NCBI RefSeq assembly: GCF_001730365.1
Contig: NZ_MIKB01000001.1
Coordinates: forward strand, 1-64,000
Reading direction: 5' to 3'
DNA: 64,000 nucleotides
From: Enterococcus quebecensis
GTDB taxonomy: Bacteria > Bacillota > Bacilli > Lactobacillales > Enterococcaceae
The position numbers and the translations under genes were made by a program. Shown here one piece after another: positions 1-7,827 of the stretch. Position 1 is the stretch's first letter, and the number at the start of each line of letters is the position of its first letter. The notes beneath the pieces are model-generated. The model worked only from the letters and a program-made list of their open reading frames with translations, was not told the origin of the DNA and did no database searches.

Positions 1-539
1 CGACGAATTAATTCACTGTAGTCTGGATAAATAGATACTGGGTTATTTACATCTGAGTTTGATAACAAATCTAGTGCATAGATCACTAATTTTCCAGAAT
101 AAACAGTAGCAGATATTTCAGTGGAAAGTTGATAATAGTGACCTGGAATTGTTCGGATTGTATTTTTTACAAGACCAGAATTACTAATATTCCCATCGAT
201 TTTAAAAACTATATCACTACTGGTTGCCGTTGCCTTCACAGTATTATCGGCTACAAGGTTTTTAGAAGTGGTTCCATCCCAACTAGGAAAGGATATCCAA
301 TTTAGCGTACCATAACGATTATATCCTTCCCATTTCCCTAACAAATTATACTTAGAAAGAAGTGTTTGATCCGCTACTTCTGGAGGTATTGGTTCTGTTT
401 TAGTTAAATCGTTCGTCGTCTTCTTATTCTCTTCCGCTTTTAAACGTGTCTGTGGTTCCGTCTTTAAATAAAAAAAACTTGTACAAATGATAGGTACCAT
501 AATTAGTGTTAAGATAAGATACCACTTTTTTTTATTCAT
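1..539 (-). CDS. Exported or surface-anchored protein of unknown function, 3' end cut by window edge
   Basis: About 179 residues are visible, starting at the ATG at 539 behind a strong AGGAGG site (about 545-552). The N-terminus has a short lysine-rich stretch followed by a hydrophobic segment (roughly residues 6-24), so it is a signal peptide or signal anchor. A polar, Thr/Glu/Pro-rich linker follows (about 27-60). Then comes a region rich in beta-forming residues, including Trp-Glu-Gly-Tyr-Asn-Arg and Gly-His-Tyr-Tyr-Gln-Leu, which resembles carbohydrate-binding or adhesin-like beta-sandwich domains. I do not recognise a specific family. It is divergent from an Mga-type regulator, which often activates surface protein genes in lactic acid bacteria, so regulation by that neighbour is inferred. 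No sortase motif is visible because the C-terminus is missing. Confidence 0.8.
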   Translation of the reverse strand, partial: MNKKKWYLILTLIMVPIICTSFFYLKTEPQTRLKAEENKKTTNDLTKTEPIPPEVADQTLLSKYNLLGKWEGYNRYGTLNWISFPSWDGTTSKNLVADNTVKATATSSDIVFKIDGNISNSGLVKNTIRTIPGHYYQLSTEISATVYSGKLVIYALDLLSNSDVNNPVSIYPDYSELIR

Positions 540-577
540 TTTCTTTCCTCCTATTTTATGCGTAATCATATAAATAC

Positions 578-583
578 ATTATA
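578..583 (-). promoter_or_regulatory. Candidate -10 box (TATAAT) of the exported-protein gene, without a -35
   Basis: A perfect TATAAT (reading the minus strand) lies about 39 bases upstream of the start codon at 539. The hexamer 17 bases further upstream is A-rich and does not resemble TTGACA. A good -10 without a -35 is typical of activator-dependent promoters, which fits the adjacent Mga-type activator. The rest of the 541-1066 gap is very AT-rich; besides the two divergent promoters I see nothing else in it. Confidence 0.4.
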
Positions 584-1003
584 GGATTTAAAACTAAGCA
601 TTTTTCTCCACTTCTCCTCCATCTCTCGTCGAAGTAGATTTTTAAACGTCTAAATTATGTTGAGTGGAGGATCCCCCTACTAAAAGGTCTTCAGAAGCAC
701 TTATTATTTGCTACTAATTAAGGCGCGGTCAACTTCATCTAAGATCCAAAACAATGCTTCTTATCCATCTAACAAATGTTAAATAAATTTTTATCATATT
801 TAATTAAGATATTTTTCTTTTTTCTGCCACTATATTATCATAAAACATAAAATTTTTTTTTGAAAATCCAAAACTGAACACATTTCAGTTCTTTTTTAGA
901 TAAAATAATAACTATAGTTTATTTAAACTAATCTAAATAAAGGTTTCTATGATTAAAAATAACAAATATAAAAGAAATAATATTGATTTAAATATTAGCT
1001 TCA

Positions 1004-1032
1004 TTGACTTTGTTTTTTTTCTAATCTATAAT
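1004..1032 (+). promoter_or_regulatory. Sigma-A promoter of the Mga-type regulator gene
   Basis: TTGACT (1004-1009) and TATAAT (1027-1032) are separated by exactly 17 bases. They lie about 35 bases upstream of the ATG at 1067, which has an AAAGGA ribosome binding site at 1052-1057. Confidence 0.75.
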
Positions 1033-1066
1033 TCCACGGAAACTACTAATTAAAGGATGTACCTGA

Positions 1067-2539
1067 ATGGAATTTTTTTTAAATGACAAAAACAAGAAAA
1101 AATTAGAACTTTTTAAAAAATTAATCTTTAAAGATGGTGAAAAAGTTTCTTTCACTTACCTCCAACATTATTTAGATATTTCTTTAAGCACATTAAAAAG
1201 ATACTTTAATGAGCTAGAAACAGATGTTCAAAAAAATGAAGACCTAAAAATGATCATTTTTGAGAAAAATACAGGGGGATTCCAAGTAAACAATTATTCT
1301 GATTTTAAAATTGATTATCTACTTATACATTTAAGACTCCATTACTTGAATGAGTCTTTACAATTTAAGATCATTTCATGTATTCTTACCAAAAGCTATT
1401 TGACTGCAGATGAATTAGCAGAAGAGTTATTTGTAAGTGTTCCTTATCTCTACAAACAAATAAACACTTTGAACGAACAACTCAAAAATTTTCATATAAA
1501 AGTAGTTTTTCATTCAAATGAAAATTTGTGTGGTGAAGAAAAGCACCTGAGAATGTTTTGTTTTTATTTTTATTGGAATGCCTATCGCGGGACCATTATT
1601 CCTTTTGAATCTGAACTCAGTTGTGTATTTTCTTGTCCAGATATAATAGATAGTTTAGAGAAACGTTATTCATCTTCTGTGATCAATCGCATAAAATTAA
1701 TGCTTGGCATCACTATGATGAGGCAATTTAAATATCAAATTCAGTTACCAACAGAAATCAAAAATATACTAAAACCTTTTGAAGTAACAACCGAAATTTC
1801 AATGTTGGTTAAGAGATACTTTATCTCTGAAGACGAACACTTATTTTTTAATTTGATGTTACGAAGTTTCATCTCAGACATCGATACTTCAAAAGAGAAA
1901 ATCATCCTTTTTGATATGTTTCCAAGATCTTCTTCTTTAGTTTTTTCTAGTGAATTGTTAGTTAATGAATATGAAAAAAGTTTTTATTCTTCTGCTTCAA
2001 TGACCTCTAAACAAAAAGCCAATATTTTTTATTATCTACTTATAGGATTAGTTCATTCTACTTTTTTTGAAATTAATCCAATGTATTTTTTCAGACAAGT
2101 GATGATCAACGAACAAAGTAATACCGAATTCTTAAAAAAATATTTAAAGAGACATCCAAAGAACTATCGCTTCTATAAAAAATTCAGAAAAAATCATCCT
2201 GAATTTACAGTAGATCCTACATTTAATTTTGGGATTTGTATGCTGTTGACAATTTTAACTGATATGTTTTTGATCCCTACAGTATCTATTTACATTCAGT
2301 ATAGTAGTAATAATTTTGGTTCCGTATTTATAAAGAACAAACTTTTAACACTTTTTAATCCAGAGTCAATTAACTTTACAAAGCAAATACATGAAGCAAA
2401 CATTGCGATTGTAGACAATTTTGAAGTTCATGAAGAAAAGGAAGAACAAACTTTTTTCTTCGTAAATAGTTTTTTAGATGAACGGATGTGGCTTGATCTG
2501 ATCATTGTTATTCAAAAAATTTTACTATGGAGTGACTAG
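1067..2539 (+). CDS. Mga/AtxA-family transcriptional regulator
   Basis: This 490-residue protein has the size and layout of the Mga family. Residues 10-60 hold a first helix-turn-helix (LDISLSTLKRYFNELE), and a second is near residues 110-135 (DELAEELFVSVPYLYKQI). PRD-like helical regions follow, and the C-terminal part (about 395-490) looks like the EIIB-like domain of Mga proteins. Such regulators bind DNA, may be phosphorylated by the PTS, and usually activate surface or virulence-associated genes. The gene has its own promoter (1004-1032) and is divergent from the exported protein at 1-539, its likely target by position. It is AT-richer and richer in Phe, Lys and Asn than the core genes further on, which would fit accessory DNA. 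The specific target and signal are unknown. Confidence 0.85.
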   Translation: MEFFLNDKNKKKLELFKKLIFKDGEKVSFTYLQHYLDISLSTLKRYFNELETDVQKNEDLKMIIFEKNTGGFQVNNYSDFKIDYLLIHLRLHYLNESLQFKIISCILTKSYLTADELAEELFVSVPYLYKQINTLNEQLKNFHIKVVFHSNENLCGEEKHLRMFCFYFYWNAYRGTIIPFESELSCVFSCPDIIDSLEKRYSSSVINRIKLMLGITMMRQFKYQIQLPTEIKNILKPFEVTTEISMLVKRYFISEDEHLFFNLMLRSFISDIDTSKEKIILFDMFPRSSSLVFSSELLVNEYEKSFYSSASMTSKQKANIFYYLLIGLVHSTFFEINPMYFFRQVMINEQSNTEFLKKYLKRHPKNYRFYKKFRKNHPEFTVDPTFNFGICMLLTILTDMFLIPTVSIYIQYSSNNFGSVFIKNKLLTLFNPESINFTKQIHEANIAIVDNFEVHEEKEEQTFFFVNSFLDERMWLDLIIVIQKILLWSD

Positions 2540-2573
2540 TACAAAGAAGGAGTCATTATTTGAAAAATAATAA

Positions 2574-2610
2574 AAAGCAAGACTATATCAGGTTGATATA
2601 GTCTTGCTTT
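2574..2610. terminator. Bidirectional terminator between the Mga-type gene and the GH4 gene
   Basis: A perfect 17-bp inverted repeat (AAAGCAAGACTATATCA and its complement, loop GGT) is flanked by T-runs on one strand and A-runs on the other, so it can end both converging transcripts. Confidence 0.9.
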
Positions 2611-2622
2611 TTTATTAGCTTT

Positions 2623-4017
2623 TTAATTACTTTTCATTAATTCAGTAACATATGCTCTTGTTTCAGGCTGTTCTGTTTCAATCTTAGCAATAGCCTTTGA
2701 GAAATTCGGTAAATGGTCTTTATGAGCAATCAACAACTCATCTAGCAATGTTTTGGCCATCGTACCACCTGGCACTAACGGATTAATGGTAAATGCATGT
2801 AGCGCCGCACCATAGTCTCCGTCTATTGCAGCACGAATCACGGTTTCTTCCATCCCTTTCATCACTTGAATGATACCACGTGCTGCTGGTGGAAACGCTC
2901 CCCAATTATAGGGTTCATGTCCATGAGAAGTTACGGGTCCAGAAACTTCTACAACACAGTCGTATGGCAAATCAGTGATTGTTCCGTTGTTTTCTGTAGA
3001 AACAACCATATCCGTTCGTTTATCATTATAAATTGATGCAATCATTTCGCATGCAGCATCACTGTAGTGTGTACCTCCACGTTCCTCTAATTCTTTTGGT
3101 TTGTAATCTAATTGAGGATCTTTATATAATTCGAATAAACGTGCTTCAGTTTCCTTTACAACTTGTGCTCTTGTTTCACCCTTTTCAAATTCTTCAACAG
3201 AATGTTTCAGCATTTCATCTTCAATATAATAATAACGATGGTAACCACAAGGCAACATACCTAGGTCTTTTAGTTGTTCATAGTGAAAAGGTGCATCCCA
3301 AATGTTCTTCAGATGACTTTCTTGTTCATTTTGTGGTCCATAGATTAAGTCTATCAATTCTTGCGTCCGTTCATTTCCTTCTTTGTCCCATACACGATGC
3401 CAATGGAAATGGTTGATACCGGCAAATTTAAAGAACAGGTCTTCTTCAGGAATTCCTAGTTTTTCTGCCGCTTGTTTACGATGCCCAATCGGTACATTAC
3501 ATAAACCAACCGTTTTCTTCCAACCGCCATGTTTAATAGCTGCCTCGGTAACCATTCCTGCTGGATTCGTAAAATTAACTAACCAAGCGTTTGGACAGAG
3601 CTCTTTCATATCTTCTATGATGCTTAAAATGACTGGAATTGTACGAAATGCTTTGAACATACCTCCTGCTCCGTTTGTCTCTTGTCCTAAAACACCATGT
3701 GATAATGGAATTCTTTCGTCTTTGATTCGAGCGTCTAATAATCCAACACGGAATTGCGTGGAAACAAAGTCAGCATCTTTTAAGGCTTCACGTCGATCCA
3801 AGGTAAGATGAACTTCCCAGTCAAGTCCTGCAGCTTTGACCATGCGTTTTGCCATAGCTCCTACTATTTCTAATTTTTCTTTACCAGCTTCAATATCTAC
3901 TAACCAAATTTCTTTGATTGGTAATTCATCTTTTCTTTTAATGTAGCCCTCGATTAATTCAGGTGTATAACTAGAACCTCCACCAATTGTAGCGATTTTC
4001 AATGCATCTCTTGTCAT
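2623..4017 (-). CDS. 6-phospho-beta-glucosidase-type glycoside hydrolase, GH4 family
   Basis: This 464-residue GH4 enzyme hydrolyses a 6-phosphorylated disaccharide in the cytoplasm by the NAD- and metal-dependent redox mechanism of that family. The N-terminal NAD-binding loop IGGGSSYTPE (11-20), the NFTNPAG motif (148-154), the metal ligand Cys173 in GLCNVP and His203 in GINHFHW are all intact. The set GSSYTPE plus CNVP is typical of the 6-phospho-beta-glucosidase branch (LicH/CelF-like) rather than the alpha branch, but exact substrate is not certain. The longer in-frame ATG at 4059 was rejected because its first codons contain the AGGAGG ribosome binding site that serves the ATG at 4017. 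No PTS transporter gene lies next to it, which is unusual because GH4 substrates normally arrive through a PTS. It is divergent from a LacI-type repressor and has an operator and a cre in its promoter. Confidence 0.9.
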   Translation of the reverse strand: MTRDALKIATIGGGSSYTPELIEGYIKRKDELPIKEIWLVDIEAGKEKLEIVGAMAKRMVKAAGLDWEVHLTLDRREALKDADFVSTQFRVGLLDARIKDERIPLSHGVLGQETNGAGGMFKAFRTIPVILSIIEDMKELCPNAWLVNFTNPAGMVTEAAIKHGGWKKTVGLCNVPIGHRKQAAEKLGIPEEDLFFKFAGINHFHWHRVWDKEGNERTQELIDLIYGPQNEQESHLKNIWDAPFHYEQLKDLGMLPCGYHRYYYIEDEMLKHSVEEFEKGETRAQVVKETEARLFELYKDPQLDYKPKELEERGGTHYSDAACEMIASIYNDKRTDMVVSTENNGTITDLPYDCVVEVSGPVTSHGHEPYNWGAFPPAARGIIQVMKGMEETVIRAAIDGDYGAALHAFTINPLVPGGTMAKTLLDELLIAHKDHLPNFSKAIAKIETEQPETRAYVTELMKSN

Positions 4018-4040
4018 GTGTTTCCCTCCTGATATTTTGT

Positions 4041-4056
4041 TCAGAATATGTTCTGA
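4041..4056. promoter_or_regulatory. 16-bp palindrome in the GH4 leader
   Basis: TCAGAATATGTTCTGA is a perfect 6-4-6 inverted repeat lying between the cre site and the ribosome binding site of the GH4 gene. It overlaps the cre by three bases. It could be a second repressor site or a small RNA hairpin near the 5' end of the message. Confidence 0.4.
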
Positions 4057-4067
4057 CATCGTTTACA
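4054..4067 (-). promoter_or_regulatory. Catabolite-responsive element (cre) for CcpA
   Basis: TGTAAACGATGTCA on the minus strand matches every fixed position of the cre consensus TGWAANCGNTNWCA. It lies just downstream of the -10 box of the GH4 gene, a position where CcpA blocks transcription. Confidence 0.75.
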
Positions 4068-4075
4068 TTCATATC

Positions 4076-4103
4076 ATAATATGTGGGAATGTTCCCAGGT
4101 CAA
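4076..4103 (-). promoter_or_regulatory. Promoter of the GH4 gene, with the operator inside the spacer
   Basis: TTGACC (4103-4098) and TATTAT (4081-4076), read on the minus strand, are 16 bases apart. The whole spacer is taken up by the TGGGAA palindrome at 4084-4097. Confidence 0.7.
4084..4097. promoter_or_regulatory. LacI-type operator
   Basis: TGGGAATGTTCCCA is a 14-bp inverted repeat (TGGGAA, TG, TTCCCA) of the size bound by LacI/GalR dimers. It sits between the -35 and -10 of the GH4 promoter, so occupation should repress. The adjacent LacI-family gene is the obvious candidate binder; this is inference from position. Confidence 0.65.
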
Positions 4104-4124
4104 GCTCTTTTCCTATTTTTTTTG

Positions 4125-4133
4125 TGTTATACT
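4125..4133 (+). promoter_or_regulatory. Extended -10 promoter of the LacI-type regulator gene
   Basis: TGTTATACT fits an extended -10 box (TGnTATAAT-like) about 80 bases upstream of the ATG at 4216. No good -35 is visible. Confidence 0.4.
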
Positions 4134-4215
4134 AAAAAGTGAACAGATCTTTAACTAGTTAAGTGTACAAAAATCTGAAAGAATTCTTTATTCTTCTAAA
4201 TAATAAGGAGTAAAA

Positions 4216-5211
4216 ATGACAACAATTATTGATGTAGCTAAACAAGCTCAAGTTTCAAAATCAACCGTGTCTAGAGTGATTTCAGGAAATGGCTATGTTA
4301 GTCAAGAAAGCCGTAAAAAAGTTCTCGATGCAATGGAAGCGTTATCGTACTCTCCTAACTTAATTGCTCGAAATTTACAAAGTGGTGAAACAAAAACAAT
4401 TGGTTTTCTTGCCCATGGTTTTTTCGATCCTTTAGGAATTTTTCTTGAGAGTTTCATTTCCATTGCAAAACATTATAATTACTATGTCACCTTATATTTT
4501 ACGGATGGTGATAAGGCAAAAGAAATTGATGCATTAAATCAAATGAAGTATAAACAGCTAGACGGTGTATTTATTTTAACTAGAGCAAACGAATGGGAAG
4601 TTATCGAACCTTATAGCATTTATGGTCCTATCGCAACTTGGCATCGAATTGATTCCGAGAGAATTTATTCTTCTTATGTTGATCATTATTCAGGTTATTT
4701 ACGATCATTAAATTATCTTTTTCAGCGTGGATACCACTCTATTGGTCATGTTTTAGGTAATTCTGAAAATCTAAATACAAAAGCTAGGCTACGAGCAATC
4801 GCTGATTTTCACAACGAAAATCATATTCCAAACAAAAGTGAATGGATATTTCATGATAATGCAAGGCAAGACAACGGACGTATTATTGCTCGTCAATGGC
4901 ATAGTATGGCGAATAGAACGGATGCAATGGCCTTTTACACAGATTCAGTTGCAGCAAGTTTCATCTCTGAATTACAAATTTTGGGTTACTCTATTCCAGA
5001 GGATGTCGCTGTGATTGGATTCGACAACAGTGAAATTAGTCGTTTGATGCACATCACAACTGTTGATTACTCTATTAAGCACCAAGCTGAAAATTCTTTT
5101 ATTTATATTCATAATCAACTGAATAAAAAAACAATTGCTGAACGAAAAATGAGTGTTCAATTGATAGAAAGAAGTACAGTTCCTGTGAGAAGTGATAAAA
5201 AAAAGCAATGA
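4216..5211 (+). CDS. LacI/GalR-family sugar-responsive transcriptional regulator
   Basis: This 331-residue protein has the LacI HTH at residues 2-24 (TTIIDVAKQAQVSKSTVSRVI), the hinge helix around 47-56 (SPNLIARNLQSG), and a periplasmic-binding-protein-like effector domain from about residue 60. That domain includes the usual VIGFDNSEISR segment near the C-terminal half. It starts at an ATG 5 bases after AAGGAG. It is divergent from the GH4 gene, and a LacI-type palindrome overlaps that promoter, so it most likely represses the glycosidase until a sugar or sugar phosphate binds. The effector cannot be told from sequence. Confidence 0.9.
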   Translation: MTTIIDVAKQAQVSKSTVSRVISGNGYVSQESRKKVLDAMEALSYSPNLIARNLQSGETKTIGFLAHGFFDPLGIFLESFISIAKHYNYYVTLYFTDGDKAKEIDALNQMKYKQLDGVFILTRANEWEVIEPYSIYGPIATWHRIDSERIYSSYVDHYSGYLRSLNYLFQRGYHSIGHVLGNSENLNTKARLRAIADFHNENHIPNKSEWIFHDNARQDNGRIIARQWHSMANRTDAMAFYTDSVAASFISELQILGYSIPEDVAVIGFDNSEISRLMHITTVDYSIKHQAENSFIYIHNQLNKKTIAERKMSVQLIERSTVPVRSDKKKQ

Positions 5212-5232
5212 AGTTTTTCTTCATTGCTTTTT
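5199..5232. terminator. Bidirectional terminator between the LacI-type gene and the ABC exporter
   Basis: The stem AAGCAATGAAG/CTTCATTGCTT has a short T-loop and flanking A- and T-runs. The left arm contains the stop codon of the LacI-type gene. Confidence 0.85.
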
Positions 5233-5237
5233 TTGCA

Positions 5238-6497
5238 TTATTTTTTTCGTTCATTTTTTAATATAGAGATCGATTGTTTCAATGATTTCCATACGCCGCC
5301 TTCACTATAAACCAATACATTTGATTTATATAATTTTGCTGAAAACATGGTTAACAATAGTCCAAAAACTATGAGAATCATAACAGAAATAATAGCTCCT
5401 GCCGTTGTTACTGTCTCACTTGCTAAACGAATAGGCATAATAAAAGATGAAATCAAAGGAATATAAGAAGATACCTTGATTACAATATTCTGTGGATCAG
5501 TCGTTCCTAATGAAATTCCGATAAAATACCCAATCATAGCAATATAGATAATTGGCTGAACTGCTTTTGCTGTATCTTCTGGTTTGGACACCAGTGATCC
5601 ACATAATGCTGCTAATACTGAATAAACTAATACGCCCAATACAAAGAATATCAACGTGAAAAATAGGAAGCTTCCAAATAAATTTGCAGAGGACAATCCA
5701 GATAAGAAACCCTTGACCATATCTAAATTCTTCAACTGCGTATAACCGATTCCGATCGCTCCCGCATAGATTACGATTTGAGTCAGTGCTACTAAAATAA
5801 CACCTGTCAACTTTCCGTAAAAATGTGTTTGTGCTTTCGTACTTGATAAAATAACTTCCATGATTCTCGTTCCCTTTTCGGATGCAATCTCTTGAGCAAT
5901 AATTGATGCGTACGTGATAATAATCACCCAAAGAATGATGGTTACCACAAATGACACAGCTGATTGAATCGCTGTATTATCTTGCCCTGTCGTCATTTTC
6001 CCATCTTTATCGAAACTAACTTTGGTCTTTTTAAAATTTGCTGGTTGGCTTAAGCTCGCTAATTGTTCAGGAGTTAAGTTTAATTTTCCAGCATTCAGAG
6101 AAGATTGTAATCCATTAAGCATTTGACTCATCATTAGTTCAGTCGTTGTGCCTAATGACGATTCAGCATATAACTTTCCTTGAACCTGTTTTGATTCTGT
6201 TTCTAACACAAGAAACGCTTCAATATCTTTGTCCTTCAACTGCTTCTCAGCTTCTTTTTGAGACTTGACTACTTTAAATGTATAGTCATCTGTTTTTGAT
6301 TTCGCTAATTCTTCTGCTACTTTGGGATTATCTGAAACAAGGCCAACCTTTGTCTCTTCTGAAAAACCCCCAGCTAGTGAACCAGCAACATAAATAATCC
6401 CCATAACTAAAAATGGAACGAGTATCATGATGACAAAGGAAACAGATTTTACATTCTTTTTATATACATCACTTGCTATGATCCAAAATTTATTCAT
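5238..6497 (-). CDS. NatB-like ABC-2 type exporter permease
   Basis: This membrane protein of about 419 residues has one N-terminal transmembrane segment (about 20-42). A roughly 130-residue extracytoplasmic domain follows, and then five or six hydrophobic segments between about 175 and 385. This is the layout of ABC-2 permeases of the NatB/CcmB-like group. The start is the ATG at 6497, which has AGGTGA six bases upstream. An in-frame GTG at 6506 is possible but lacks a site. The start overlaps the stop of the ATPase gene by 8 bases, so the two are translationally coupled. Family members export sodium, peptides or drugs; substrate here is unknown. Confidence 0.85.
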   Translation of the reverse strand: MNKFWIIASDVYKKNVKSVSFVIMILVPFLVMGIIYVAGSLAGGFSEETKVGLVSDNPKVAEELAKSKTDDYTFKVVKSQKEAEKQLKDKDIEAFLVLETESKQVQGKLYAESSLGTTTELMMSQMLNGLQSSLNAGKLNLTPEQLASLSQPANFKKTKVSFDKDGKMTTGQDNTAIQSAVSFVVTIILWVIIITYASIIAQEIASEKGTRIMEVILSSTKAQTHFYGKLTGVILVALTQIVIYAGAIGIGYTQLKNLDMVKGFLSGLSSANLFGSFLFFTLIFFVLGVLVYSVLAALCGSLVSKPEDTAKAVQPIIYIAMIGYFIGISLGTTDPQNIVIKVSSYIPLISSFIMPIRLASETVTTAGAIISVMILIVFGLLLTMFSAKLYKSNVLVYSEGGVWKSLKQSISILKNERKK

Positions 6498-7389
6498 TTG
6501 GTTCACCTGCTTTCATCTTGAAAATTTCTTCTAGGGTTGGCGGTTGTTGATTGAACATTGGAATATAGCCGTACTGAGTCGCACGAGCGAAAATTTCTTG
6601 ACCTGCTTTTGGATCAGACAATGTCACTTCAACAACACCATCTCCACGTTTGACAGCTGATTTTACTCCATCAATTGGCAAAACATCTTCAGGATTTAGT
6701 GGTGATTCTAAAAATACTTTCGTTCGTCCAAAACTTTCTCGGATTTCATGAACTTTGCCATTTAGCACCATCTTCCCACTCTTTAACATGACTAGATGAT
6801 CACAAATTTTTTCCACATTATCCATATTATGACTTGAGAATATGACACATGATCCTTTTTCTTTCAAAGCGATAATTCCATCTTTTAAAAGCTCTGCATT
6901 GACTGGGTCTAATCCACTAAATGGTTCATCCAAGATAACCAATTTCGGTTCATGAATCAGTGTTGCGATTAACTGAACTTTTTGCTGGTTTCCTTTAGAC
7001 AGTGATTTTACTTTATCTGTTTTTTTGCCTTTAACTTTGAACCTTTCCATCCATTCATCGATTTTAGGTTCGATTTCTTTTTTTGTTTTTCCTCTTAATT
7101 CAGCAAAATAAATCAATTGTTCTTGAACAGATACTTTTGGATATAGACCACGTTCTTCTGGCAAATAGCCAATATCGTTATAGTCTTTAACACTTAGTTG
7201 GTGCTCATTCCACAACACCGTTCCACTGTCTTGAGTTAGAAAATCTAATATCAAACGAAATGTCGTTGTTTTACCAGCTCCATTTTGCCCGATTAACCCA
7301 AGTATTTTTCCATCTGGGATTCTAAATGAGATATTATCTACTGCAGTATAATCACCAAATGTTTTTACCAAATCATTTACTTCTAACAT
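6490..7389 (-). CDS. NatA-like ABC transporter ATPase
   Basis: This 299-residue ATPase has Walker A GQNGAGKTT, an ABC signature in the variant form LSKGNQQKVQ, Walker B LVILDEPFSGLDP and the switch His in FSSHNM. After residue about 215 there is a C-terminal extension typical of the NatA/DRI group. The ATG at 7389 follows AGGAGG; the in-frame ATG at 7410 lies upstream of that site and was rejected. It is the first gene of a two-gene operon with the permease and ends inside the permease start. The pair probably exports a small toxic compound, cation or peptide. No regulator lies next to it. Confidence 0.88.
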   Translation of the reverse strand: MLEVNDLVKTFGDYTAVDNISFRIPDGKILGLIGQNGAGKTTTFRLILDFLTQDSGTVLWNEHQLSVKDYNDIGYLPEERGLYPKVSVQEQLIYFAELRGKTKKEIEPKIDEWMERFKVKGKKTDKVKSLSKGNQQKVQLIATLIHEPKLVILDEPFSGLDPVNAELLKDGIIALKEKGSCVIFSSHNMDNVEKICDHLVMLKSGKMVLNGKVHEIRESFGRTKVFLESPLNPEDVLPIDGVKSAVKRGDGVVEVTLSDPKAGQEIFARATQYGYIPMFNQQPPTLEEIFKMKAGEPNE

Positions 7390-7827
7390 TCCCCATCCTC
7401 CTGTATTCAATTTAAATCAACTTTTTATAAAAAAAGTAAATTAAGTAATTCCTGATCAAAGGTTTTCAAATTAATCTTTAATCCATTTTAACATGTATCA
7501 GCATAAAAATACTAAATATTCTGATAATTAAACCATAGATTCGATGATACCTTTGATTATTTTTTTCTCCAGCTTCTCTTTTGATATACAAACAAGAAAT
7601 TTCTCAAAAAATGTTTTTCTGCTACCCAATCATTATATAAATATTTTCTGTTTATATAATTTTGATGGACGGTATATAATGATATGATATCGTTAGTTAT
7701 TAATAGTGTCAAACTCTTTTTTTTCGAAATGAGCCTTTTAGTTGACAAATAAACTAACGTGATAATTAAGAAAAGTTCTACAATAAGTATATTATCAGCA
7801 GAACTTTTCTTCTCATTATCCAACCAT
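7390..7827. other. Intergenic region between uvrC and the ABC exporter
   Basis: This 438-base gap is very AT-rich. It holds the uvrC terminator (7768-7811) and must carry the promoter of the natA-like gene. A weak extended -10-like TGTTAAAAT is visible on the minus strand near 7487-7495. I see no convincing gene in it; the minus-strand reading frame through 7557-7910 starts inside uvrC and has no ribosome binding site. Confidence 0.5.
7768..7811 (-). terminator. Terminator of the zapA-uvrC operon
   Basis: Perfect 12-bp arms AAGAAAAGTTCT and AGAACTTTTCTT enclose a 20-base loop just downstream of the uvrC stop. The T-run is short, so strength is uncertain. Confidence 0.6.

Noticed and set aside
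2548-2602. AAGGAG followed by a TTG and 13 codons after the Mga-type gene
   Set aside because: The frame ends within the stem of the bidirectional terminator and is too short to support.
4018-4059. Upstream ATG of the GH4 gene
   Set aside because: The extra 14 codons contain the AGGAGG site that serves the ATG at 4017.
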